NCBI GenBank assembly: GCA_033182465.1
Contig: CP137323.1
Span: forward strand, 434,001-498,000
Length of the DNA stretch: 64,000 bases
Source: Sanghuangporus weigelae
Taxonomy: Eukaryota; Basidiomycota; Agaricomycetes; Hymenochaetales; Hymenochaetaceae
Reading direction: 5' to 3'
The notes beneath the pieces are model-generated. The model was given only the letters and a program-made list of their open reading frames with translations. It had not been told where the DNA came from and did not search any database. This document shows positions 13,226 through 23,666 of this stretch, one piece after another. Both the position numbers and the translations under genes were made by a program. Each line of letters starts with the position of its first letter. Positions within the stretch are counted from its first letter, which is position 1.

Positions 13226-14389
13226 CGTTGAATAGATTGAAAGGTACGAAGCAGCTTGATGTTGGACCAGCTGCGATGCTCATTGCCTTTATACTCAGGA
13301 CCGAGGCCAGCTTGACTCACTCCATATCTGACCCTGCCATTCATTACTCTACCAGTAACGCCAGCTTTGATTGGAAAGGAACGACCTCAGATCAACGGAA
13401 TTGCCAAATTCGGAATGAAATCGCGGATTCCGCTGGTTTCGGACAGCGCTCTGATGAATAAAGTTGACCGAAGACCGATATTTAATACACTCGGTCTACT
13501 CTGACTTGACTCGACTACAGTCTACACACTCATGACTCTGACTCGGCTCTGTGTGTGTGTGATTTCGCTTCGATGCTGAGCCTCTTCACAAAGGCGCTTT
13601 ATGTCAAAACGAATCTGGAACGGCATTTGCCGAAGGATCTGATACACCACCAGGAGGCATGAATACAGTACGTCACCCTAAACAAAAATCGACCTCATAG
13701 AGATTTCACAGTGATCCTGGATGCTTCGCAACCTCGATGAGTCGATAGCACAAAGGCACTCTTGTGCTCAAAATTCTTAGGTAGACACGGAACTGGATTC
13801 AGAATCTCGTCCTCTAGATCTATTTATTATGCTGTGGGCCGAAGAGTGCCTCCTTGCAAGATGCAACACGAACCAGCTTTCCAGTGCTATCCAGCACAAA
13901 CGTTGTGTCATACTGCGGAATTGTATGGCGCCAGGCCGACACAGATGCTTTGTATAAGCGAGAGCTCCGTCCATTTCTTTTGAAAGTTCTCATCAAAAAA
14001 AAACGGCCAATTTTCTCCTCTCGACAAGCCGCTCGGTAGATCTCGATCGCAACTAGGCCTTTTATCTCATTTTTATCCAGGTTTCTCGATGTACATACTG
14101 TATATTTGCAGATTGACAGTAGGAAAGAAACGCTACATGACATCACGAACTATTATCATCAAAAGGAGACTAAAGAAGTCCGTCCATGCATATAATCATT
14201 ATAAAACTCTGGGAGGTAAGATGCAGGTACTTGAAATTCTATCGGATGGTATATCGGTACTATTTGGCAGCGAGTAGTTGGAAAAGTTTGGAATTCGGGA
14301 GGAGTTCTGGAGAAAAGGAGAAAGATCCTTGCAAGGCATAATCCATTTCAATGTTCAGGATGTATATGAAACGTATCCGAGGATTCGAA
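13226..14389. other. Intergenic region between OYE-6 and the GH16 gene
   Basis: The OYE-6 promoter occupies the first 400 bp or so. The rest shows overlapping short frames on both strands with no splice or motif support, and no gene is called. Confidence 0.4.
13286..13293 (-). promoter_or_regulatory. TATA box of OYE-6
   Basis: TATAAAGG on the minus strand lies 61-68 bp before the ATG. The same site in the duplicated OYE-5 promoter is changed to TATTAATA. Confidence 0.55.
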
Positions 14390-16003
14390 TTACACGGCAA
14401 CGAAAGTCATCCCAATACCAAGGATGGCCAACGCCAACAACGATCCCTCGGAGATCAAAGAGAATATCCCTCCAGAACCAGAAGTCGAACTAGACCCATC
14501 CGCACCAGTCGTCGACGTACCTCCACCGCTCACCGTCCCGCCAGCAGCGCCACCCTGGCTGAACACCCTGATATACGAAATCTCAAAGAACGCATTATCG
14601 TAGTTCCGCGGGTTGGCGACGAGGTCCGTGCACACGCCCGAACAACCGGTCGTAGTGAACACGTCCGCCGCGCCGGCGAAGTTCCCGCAGAGCGTGATAT
14701 CCAGGATGAGGGTTTGGGCTTTGATGAATTGGTCGGTGTTGCATGAGGACGTGGGGTATGCTGCTACGGGTAGGCCCCATCCGTCCGGGTTGGGCGTGGA
14801 CGTCGGGAGGTCAGAGGGTATGGAGCCCCGCGGGAAGAACCACATGTACAATCCAGAGGAGTTCCAGTTCAGTGCGTATACGCCTCCGCCAGACGAGGAG
14901 AACGATTCGCCGTAGGAATTTCCTGGAACTTGCACGATACACCCCTGGTTCCCGTTCGTCTGGTTGAAGCAGTCTGTAGAAACGAGTTGTCCTGTCTCGA
15001 TCGAAGAAGAGGAGCTGTTGTCTGGGTGTGTGCACCCGTCGAGCGTGTGCAGGGAAATTACGTTTTGGGCTTGTTGGTTTACCTATGGAGGAATAAGATT
15101 CCATATTCTGAGGTGGCTCACGATGCGAGGAGGCGAACGCACCCCTTCGATAAGATCAATCTCGCCATCGTCTGGCCAGTTCTGACCTTGACTCCAGAAA
15201 GCAGGCCAAACTAAATTTCAAATTCAATATAGAAAATACGTCATGCCCACGTTTTTCACACTTCAAACAGAAAATCACTTGCTTACCTGAACACTGACCA
15301 AGCCAAATTGGTCATAGCACGCGCGGATCCATAAATATAAAGAAGCAAACAAACAAAACGTCATGTCAGCTCTCGTTCTCCACGAACACGCATCCCGGCT
15401 GCTGCGGAATACACAAACACGAGAAAGAAAATGGAAATAGAAAAAGCGATACTGACCCCAAAAGGCAGGTGCACTGCATCGAACAGGACGAGGTTACCCT
15501 CAGTGATCGTGTAGGCTGACAACATCTTGACGCTCGGTCGGCCGAACGTCGAGTTGCCTGTCCCATCTGTCGTGTTGTCCACCTTGACGATGAAGTTGCC
15601 GTCGGAGTTTAGGAAGGTGAGCTATCGAGTGCGGAGTAGGAGGCGTGATAGACAGTGGATGAGTGAGTGTGAACGTGAAGAGGTGGAAAAGAAGATATGC
15701 TCGACGTACCTGCTCTTGTTGAGCCTCTTGTTGCGTTTCGAAGAAGACGTTCCCGGTCGTGTTGAGGTCGACGCCGGAGTAGAATGTCCAATTGCTCAAG
15801 CTAATCCATACGTGTGCCACTTTCAGATTCCTTCCCTTCGTCAAGCCACGAACAACTCACAAATTCTCTCCCGAATGGTTCTGCACCATCGTAAAACTCT
15901 GCGCAGCACTTGCAACACCAGCATATCCGAGCAAGAGTACAAGGACAGCAGCGACCTCACCAGCTCGTCTGCTTGTCCGATTCCTAGAAGAAATATCACG
16001 CAT
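14390..16003 (-). CDS. GH16 family beta-glucanase, secreted and GPI-anchored
   Basis: Exons (5' to 3') are 16003-15861, 15800-15710, 15621-15457, a 7-nt microexon 15293-15287, 15210-15143 and 15082-14390, giving 388 residues. Residues about 17-34 form a hydrophobic signal peptide or anchor ([17 protein letters not shown]). The GH16 signature is clear: CSVWPAFW at 134-141, then [10 protein letters not shown], with Glu152 as nucleophile and Glu157 as acid/base (ExDxxE). Several Asn glycosylation sites are visible. The C-terminus is Gly/Ser/Thr-rich and ends in a hydrophobic tail, typical of a GPI signal, so the enzyme likely acts on beta-1,3(4)-glucan at the plasma membrane or in the cell wall. 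The microexon is needed to restore frame and the conserved Cys-Ser-Val before WPAFW. The family is certain, the exact linkage specificity is not. Confidence 0.92.
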
Positions 16004-16274
16004 CGTATTTTTTTCCAAAAGCGAGATGATGAGGGTAGAAGTTCAAAGAGTGGCAGAGCAACAGGATTAACGGCAATTAAGTGCCTCCCCTCGATCTATT
16101 TTTAGGGCGATGCGAGAGGAAAAGAGCGTGGAAATCGCTTCGCGTGTGCTTTGGATTACTAATTACGAGTTGTAGTGACCTCGCGACGGGATGTGATGGG
16201 TGGAGCGAGCGAGCACTGCACAGAGACTGTTTGGCGGTTTGGCGGTTGTGGGGACTAGTCATCATGGTATGGTG

Positions 16275-16282
16275 TATTTATA
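16275..16282 (-). promoter_or_regulatory. Possible TATA box of the GH16 gene
   Basis: TATAAATA on the minus strand lies about 275 bp before the ATG. The distance is long for a fungal gene, so this implies a long 5' UTR or may be chance. Confidence 0.3.
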
Positions 16283-16489
16283 CCGTGTGGACATATCGTT
16301 TCATCGTGATTCGTATCGTGTATGTAAGGATGGTGATACGATTTTGAAATTTGGAATAAAGTCCGTTTGATCTACCCTTGCATTCACATAACCGAAAATT
16401 AATGCGTCGGCAGATCTTCTTTGCAGAATCGTCGAGTCCATTTAGTTATTGAAGGCACCAGCGGGTCAAAGAAGACCTATACTCGTAAG

Positions 16490-16905
16490 AAAATCGGGTT
16501 TTGCCCGTACGGGAAGAGAAAATCAAGGCACTAGTAAAGCAAGCTGCGAGCGTCTATCATTGTATCAACTCATCCTATTATCCATCTTTTGGCGGCACTT
16601 GTTTTCTTCTGTGTTACGGGTGAGCAAGCCGCAGACAGATCTAACGCGTAGCTGGTTCAAGACAAAATATTCGCCGCATGTAAAGCGCTCATAGGAAAGT
16701 CGGGTCGGGTTATACCCGTACCAGAGCAGCAATCCAAGGCACTATTATCACAAGCCACACTAAGAATCTATCATTGTATCAAGAATGCATGCACAGGCTA
16801 ACCGTTGTTCTGTCCATGTTCTCTCGACGGTTCTTGTGCTTGTGTTCTTATTAGCATTAGTACTGAATCAGCCGGAGACGGATCTGAGACGTGGAGAGGT
16901 GCCGA
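16490..16905 (+). repeat. Degenerate direct repeat, about 215-240 bp period
   Basis: Words recur in order in two successive units: AAGGCACTAG/AAGGCACTAT (16524, 16736), TCTATCATTGTATCAA (about 16551, 16767) and GACAGATCT/GACGGATCT (about 16634, 16876). The two units have diverged by point changes and small length differences. Confidence 0.55.
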
Positions 16906-16932
16906 TGAGAAAATTCTGGTAGCGCTCACCTG

Positions 16933-17052
16933 GGGGCAAAACCCTATTTCCGAACCTGAAAATTTTGATCCAGAACTGAAATCCAGCCAATCAGAGGCGA
17001 GCTTTCCAGTTCTGGATCAAAATTTTCAGGTTCGGAAATAGGGTTTTGCCCC
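16933..17052. repeat. Perfect 46-bp inverted repeat (palindromic foldback)
   Basis: Arms 16933-16978 and 17007-17052 are exact reverse complements with a 28-bp spacer, and matching continues a few bases further with one indel (CACCTGG / AGGTGG). The structure could fold as a long hairpin or cruciform. It looks like a short foldback or MITE-like element; no coding content and no clear target duplication. Confidence 0.85.
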
Positions 17053-18235
17053 AGGTGGCTCTTACTGATACAGCTATGGGTATCCATTAAGGTGTAGGGC
17101 ATTGAAGCATAAGCACGAGGGACAAAAAGATTTCTCTCCAATTTGGGGTGTTTGGTTTTCACTCAACCTCTTATTTTCTTTCCTGTCGAGCAAGTTCGTC
17201 ATTTCGAAAGAAACAAGAGACGCTAGAAAGCAAGAAGAGAAAGGGAAGAGATGAAGGACGCAGAACTAGGACTGAGCAGTGGTGATCCTCGCCTCGGGAT
17301 GCGGGGACTCGGAGAGTGACCATGGCCCGTGGCTGTACACACCTTCTCGGGATCTTCGGATATGGGCGCGTCGATCACGAATCGGCACAATATAACTTGG
17401 AGCGGCCCGAAAGACACGTCGATTCTATTCCTTCCGCAGTTCAGTAAGTATACAGTATATGAGTCCGAAACGAAAAGAGCGGGAGAACAAGCAGGTGCTG
17501 TACAAGTACTGTAGCATCACGATCTCAATTGACAATTGACGCTAGACGTAATCATACAGATGTCATGAGACCTCGTGCCCAGGCCGGAATCAGCCAGGTT
17601 GAACATTGTACCAATCTCAGGCCGCAGAACAGAACACGTAGTCGAATGGATATGGCCAGAAGAGGAATGTTATCCAGGGGAGTTTTCGGCGCCTGAAGTA
17701 TAAGTAAGACGTGGAGAGAGTTTAAAGTAAGCTACGAATGAATACTCAGGAGTTATCAAGCATAGTAGGAATAGCATCGAGTAGCAAGAGTACCTCACAG
17801 AGTTGTGCTTGAAATAGCGCGCAGCATTTACTACTGAGGGATACGAACGGACCGCGGTAGGTCATCGGAATCACACAAGCGAAAGAAAAAGCCGAGGCCG
17901 GACCGCATGCGGGACGAGGGAGGACACGAGGCATGCGGACGGGGGGAGTGGGAGAAGAGAGAAGGCAGAGAAGGCATGGGGAAAGTGTTGTTCGCATCTC
18001 ATTGCTAGCCACGTCATATGCCATTCAATTGAATCCGAGTTTGGAGGAGAGATGCTGTGGGTACCTGTTGGCTTGAGTATGATGGGAGCATTGATTGTGA
18101 AGTGGTATGAGCTCGTGTCTACCTCGATGCGAGGATGTGCGTCGAGTGCGTGGATTAGAAGTAAAGCCGAAGAGACAATGGGTCTTCAGGCACACCTAGT
18201 GACCTGGCTTTCACTCGTGTATATTATATGTTATT

Positions 18236-18236
<1 letters not shown>

Positions 18237-18267
<31 letters not shown>

Positions 18268-18268
18268 T
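18237..18268. repeat. (ATT)n microsatellite
   Basis: About eleven ATT units. They read as poly-Tyr in one frame, which falsely lengthens the following gene upstream. Confidence 0.9.
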
Positions 18269-18512
18269 CTTCTCATATACTTACACCTTCCTCGTCGTCT
18301 CGCCCTCGTTCACCTACTACCACTCTCTCATAGCTGAGGGGGAACGAACAAGGAAATCACAGGGCACGGACAAGAACTTATTTATAGACCTCGTTTTCCC
18401 AATCCGGTGTCCTGGGCCTCTTCCTCCACGCGTCACCGTCACTTTCCTCACTTATGCATCCCAGCCTACCGTCCAAGCTTTCTTAACCATCACCATCACC
18501 ATCACCACCGCC

Positions 18513-21500
18513 ATGAGCGAGATCGAGCTCGACGACTCGGGTGGCCAAAGCGCAGGCAGTGGGAGTGTGGACGCCTGGCTCACTCTCCAGGACGACCACC
18601 GCATCATCCTCTACGCTCTCGTCAGTCTCGCACTCGTCCTCGGCGGTCACAGGACCTGGCGCGAGTACCATCGCTACCGCGAGAACGCAGCCCGCAGAGC
18701 GAAGATACGTCGTCTCTTGGAAAGCTCGAGGAAAGACAAGGAGAAGGAGCGAGAACGAAAACTAGGGTCGACTGCGGAGGCTGTGGAGAACCCGCCACTC
18801 GCGGTGGCGGGTGCTAAATCTAATACTCATGATGAGCACTTTGCTACCGAAGCTACCCCGGACTCCCTTCATGCAACCCCGCATGCCGGTTCGAGTAAAT
18901 CATTATCCTCTTCCACGTCTACTCAGGACTTAAAAGCGCGCTCGGAGAACGCCACGGGTGCGAAACGACCCAGGGACCGCCGGAAACGCGGGAGAGATGT
19001 TTATAAGGAAGTTCTCAAGCAGGAACGTAAGAAATCAGTATCGTCTACCTCTCCATCTCCTTCGTCGTCTCTACCTTCATCACCTCTCCATCCGAATTCA
19101 ACACATTCACAAGCCTCCGAAAATCATTCGTTCTTGCAGGTTCAGCAGACTTCGGGATCGGATGCGGATGCTTCCCGTTCCCGGTCGAGGTCTCGTTCCT
19201 CGTCTAGGGGTCGCTCGAACTCTTATTCGAGAATGCGTTCGGACTCGCCTTCCCGTTCTCGTTCATGCTTGCGGGAACAGTTCGGAGAGGTGGAGGAGGC
19301 AGAGGAGGAGGGTATGTCCGAGGATACTCCGAAAGCCGACGCCGAGGCGCGAGCTATGTTCACTGAATCAACATTCAATTTCGACCTTCCGCCACCTGAA
19401 ACTGCAAGAGCAACTCGCGACGCAGATGGACAAAGCGACCATTCTTTTCAATCCGCATCTGTACCCGAATCATTGGCTTCTTACGAGCTCGAAGCTTCAA
19501 GTTCCCACCAAGATTATTCATTTTCAAACTCAACTTCAATTCCAAGCGTTCAGAATGGCAACGTCCATATTGGCGAATCAGGTGCTTCTACGCGCGCTGG
19601 ACGACAAGAACCGTCGTCCAATATCAACGGCGTTGCTACCACTACCAACATGACAATGATCAGGAGGAAGAGTAATAACAATAATATCAAATCCCGAACC
19701 CCGACACCCCCGCTCACGCATAGTGGACCGTCGAGTAACTCAAGTACATCTAGTACGGCATCTGAATCTGTACCAGTCTCGGGCTCGACTTCGACTTCTG
19801 TTTCTGTATCTGGCTTTGAGTCTACTTTGATTGGTGGAAATGGAGCTACCTCGGGATCACCGGTTTTACGATCCTTTAATCTTGATTTTGACCTTGAGCT
19901 TCATCTCGATCCGAGGACAGACGAGACTGGCAGAAACGTCATCTCGATCTCTCAGCCCATTCCGAGCGTACCTTCCGAGAAGGGCCAACCACTTTGGCTT
20001 GACTCCGGGAGTGGTGAGGAGTCGAGGAGCCGGGGTTCTTCACATCTCCGTTCAACGCACGATAATGGGGTAGATAGTCGCAAAAACGAGGATGGAGTGA
20101 ATGATGTGGATGATGTTGCTACGAATTCTAGGAGAGAACATGCGCCTAAAACGCCTTCGTCAAGCTCGTTCTCGTCCATAGCCGTTTCTGATACCAGCGC
20201 AAGTGCAAGCATTACTAGTACCAGTGCCAGCGTGATGTCGTCTAGCTCCGCATGGGCAGAGACTAGAGAACGTGCCCCCAATACTTCGATAGGTGGTAGT
20301 ACCGCTCAGCCTTCTGGCTCGAGGTCGTACGACCGCCGGAGAGTCAGCAAGGGTAATACGAGGGGCAAGAGTAAAAGCCCACCTCCACCGCGTTTTCGAT
20401 CTCTATCTCGTCCTTCTGGTGGTTCCGGCTCCGCCTCTGGCTCGGGGTCAGGATCGGTGTCGAGGTCTAGAGGATCGCCGTACCATTCCAACAGCTTACC
20501 CTTACCCCTCCCGCTCCCGCTCCCGATGACGAGTCTAAGTGCTGGAGTCTCGCCCAGCTCGACTCCCCCGCCTTATACTCCCGGACTTGGGCATCAATCT
20601 CATACTCTGAGAGATGGGCTTGGGCTTGGTTATGGTTATAGAGCGGCGAGTGAGTCGGCTGTGAGGAGGAGGGCCGAGGTGGAGAGGAGCGAGCAAAGGA
20701 GGGAGGTAGAGAGGTATAAGAGTGATATTGAGAGCTTGAGAGTCAGGTGGAGTGAGGATGTTGAGAGAGGACGACGTCGAGAAGCTGAGGTGGGTTTGAT
20801 TCTTCCCTTTTTTATTTGAGATGTCGTGTGTGTTTGGCTGGATACTGACAGAATTGTTTTCATATCGTGCAGCTACAAGCGCAGTTACAGTTAGTAACGA
20901 GCCAGATGCATGCTCTCTCATTGACGGTCTCGCAAATGCAGATGCATCCGCATCCGTACCTCGCAGCACATCCTCACACTCCGCACACCCTTAACTCCTC
21001 CCCCGCTAACCACCAACAACGTCCTCAACAACAGCAACAAACAGACCAACAAGCTACGTACCCGATGTATAGCTACGCAGGACCGGGATCACCGCCCATT
21101 CCGATGCCGTACTTACCTCTCGGGGTGACCCAGGCTCAGGCCGCTGCTGCTATGTATCCGTATAATTCAAGTCCAAACTTGAATTTGAACCCGTATGCTT
21201 ACCCGCTCATGTCACCGCTCCCGCATATGATCCCGCGCTCTGCTCCCGGGTCGAGATCCGGGTCTGTCAATGGGATTAGTAGGAGGGCGAGTGGGAGTAA
21301 GAGCGAAAGTGGGAGTAGAAGTGGCGGAAGGAATGGGAGTGGGAATGCATCCCCTGCGGGGGAGCATGAGTGTGACTGTTCGTTCATGCCCGGGGTCGGG
21401 TGTGATCCCGCTTCTGCTGCTTTTGCTCCGATGTTCGGTTTCGGTTTCGGTTTCGGTGTGGGAGAGAATGCGGAACGAGGCCCGGACGATAACGAAAACG

Positions 21501-22264
21501 ATAATGACGAAGAAAGAGATGGAGATCGGGAGGACGGAGAGAACAATGCAGCCGTAGACGAAGGAGTTGGAGCAGGTGTGAGCGAGGAACTCGTCGAAGC
21601 GATTCTAAAAAGACCGAATAGTATCAATATCGGCGTCGGAGGACGTTCCAGCATCGGCGGGAGGTCGCCTTCTGCGCCCATCTCGAGACGGACTTGGTCT
21701 GGATCTACGAGGAGCGCGAGCGCCAACGGCATTCCTAATGTGATTGCGAATGGGAATGGGAAGACGAATGGTGTTGGTGGGAGTGTGAGAGGTGTGGAGG
21801 GCCGTGCGACGAGTGAGGGTTTCACGTTTGCGAGTTTATCGGAGTTGGGAAACCCGCAGCCTCATCGGCGGTGGGACCAGGATAAGGACCAGGGCCAGGG
21901 CCGGGATCGAGGTCAGGATGATGGTACTCGCAGTAAGAACGAAAGGAATAGAGATTGGTTGGTATTCGATACGAACGCGACTCCGAATCCGAATCCGAAT
22001 ACCGATTCAATCCGCAAAGAAGAAGCCGGAGTTGAAGTCGAGATCCCACTCGTTGCGAGTCCGGAGATAGAGGAAGCGCATGTGTGCAGCCTGGTTTTGG
22101 ATCCTGAGTGTGGTCAGGGTCAGGATGAAGAACTATCCGCACGCGTCAGCCAGGACGAGCTCGTCCGTTCTAATTCCGAATCTGCTGTTGTCGACGTAGA
22201 CGCTGAGGTGAAGAACCTGGAGAGAGATAGTGATGAAGACGGTGGAGATGACCAGCCGAGCTAA
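18513..22264 (+). CDS. Large Ser-rich protein with an N-terminal membrane segment and coiled coil, function unknown
   Basis: Exons 18513-20789 and 20873-22264 give 1222 residues. The ATG at 18513 sits in a good context (caccgccATGAG), and the frame upstream of it runs through the ATT repeat, so that longer start is rejected. Residues about 31-45 are hydrophobic (IILYALVSLALVLGG), a likely single membrane anchor. Basic RRAKIRRLL and KEKERERK follow. Residues about 100-690 are Ser/Arg/Thr-rich and disordered. A charged coiled coil (EVERSEQRREVERYKSDIES onward, about 725-790) spans the splice junction and continues into LQAQLQLVTSQMHALSLTVS. The rest is low-complexity with Asp/Glu-rich and Gly/Asn-rich stretches. 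No enzyme domain is visible. A tethering or scaffold role on a membrane is only inference from the anchor plus coiled coil. Confidence 0.8.
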
Positions 22265-23666
22265 TATCCCAACTCCCTATACCCTCTTTCGACCACGTCT
22301 ATGCTCAACAACCCCGCCCCCCTTTGAACGGAGTTCAAATCTTTCCCGCCTACACACACATGGATGCGCTGAACCGTCTTCTTCATTGAGGGATGAAAGA
22401 AATCAATATCAATATCAATATCACTGTACGCACGTGTACTCCTATATACACGTCTCGAGTTTCTCCAACAGAATTCTTTTGTTCTTTTCATTCAAATCAA
22501 TGACCACCTTTAGTTAGTTTGTTCGTTGCGCTTTCTCATCTTCACGCGCATAACATAGTACTTTGTTCTCACCATATTTTCGTTATACGTATATATATAC
22601 TCTGAATCGAGTCGAGTCGCATTTGAATTTGGATATCTATACTTTCTTTTCTCGTCAGTCCTCCGTCCCGCGTTTATCTCGATGATTGCATACCATACCC
22701 GTTCAACAATTTCAATTGACGAAACGTTTCTTATTTCAAGTTGTTTTCATTTCTTTTTGTGTTTGATTGAGTTTGATAGTCCTTACTAGTAGTACCAGTG
22801 TTATTTTGCGAGAGGATGAGCAAAAGTGTATGTATATTCAGCTCATAAGAGATTTTCGAATGCAAGTGTATTATTTCTTTGATCTTTTCTTTATTCTCTG
22901 TCAATTGTTCCACCACGTGATGTCCAATCAATCAATAGCTAAGTCACGGCCTTGAACTTGAAGGAAGAACCGGTGGCGGCCTCGAGTCGACTCTTCCAAT
23001 CCAACTACATAGTACTCAGTGCACGCTTTTATTTACCTTGCCTGCTTGCTACCGACTTCGGCTTGACGTCTTTGCGGCCTTGTGCTGAAGTTCGTCGAAT
23101 GAGGAAATGTGCTAGTCTTGGTTGTTCCGACTTGATGAACTGTTTGTCGATTCTCTCTGGAAGTATCTCGTCCGACTCGACGCTTCGGCATTGGACTTAC
23201 TCTTTTCCTTATTTACCATCCTAGGCATCACGACTCTGGTTCATTTGCTCAGTTTGATCGAAAACGACAACTAATGTTTTGTTCTGATTGACTATCGTCA
23301 AGATGGTAGGGCCGGGAGTCCGAGACTGCACAAGGGGATCTGCATTTTGCCCACCGTCATTCACCTTCTTCTGAACCTTGTACTCTGTTCACATGGCTCA
23401 TTATTGATCTGTATACCTCAACGAAGTCTCGAAATTCCGCTATTGGATTTCTCCTTCTTTTCATGTCTCTAAAACTGGTCTCCTCATGTCTGTGCCTTTG
23501 ACTTCAGGACCTCGATACTTGCAACGAGGCAGAAGTAGATAAAGTTTCGGAAAGCGTGGTGATGTCTACAGACACACTTTACTTTTCGAAAGTTTTGGGG
23601 AGGAAAGACGGTTATAAGCTATGATAAGGAATGCAGGGCGTACGTCAAGTTGGCCTTACCCTCACG
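22265..23666. other. Intergenic region, 1.4 kb
   Basis: It begins with the likely 3' UTR of the orphan gene (with a short ATCAAT repeat near 22.4 kb) and ends with the promoter of the NACHT gene. No gene or RNA was recognised. Confidence 0.4.

Larger units (their letters stand above)
16004..18512. other. 2.5-kb intergenic region with repeats
   Basis: No gene is seen. It contains a degenerate tandem duplication, a perfect palindrome and an (ATT)n microsatellite, each listed separately. Open frames across it lack ATG context, introns or motifs. Confidence 0.5.

Noticed and set aside
18228-18512. Upstream extension of the Ser-rich gene to a start before the ATT repeat
   Set aside because: The extension is poly-Tyr from a microsatellite and has no conserved look; the ATG at 18513 has better context.
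21199-21825. 208-codon frame antisense to the Ser-rich gene
   Set aside because: A mirror of the biased codon use of the sense exon; Pro/Ser/Leu low complexity with no support of its own.
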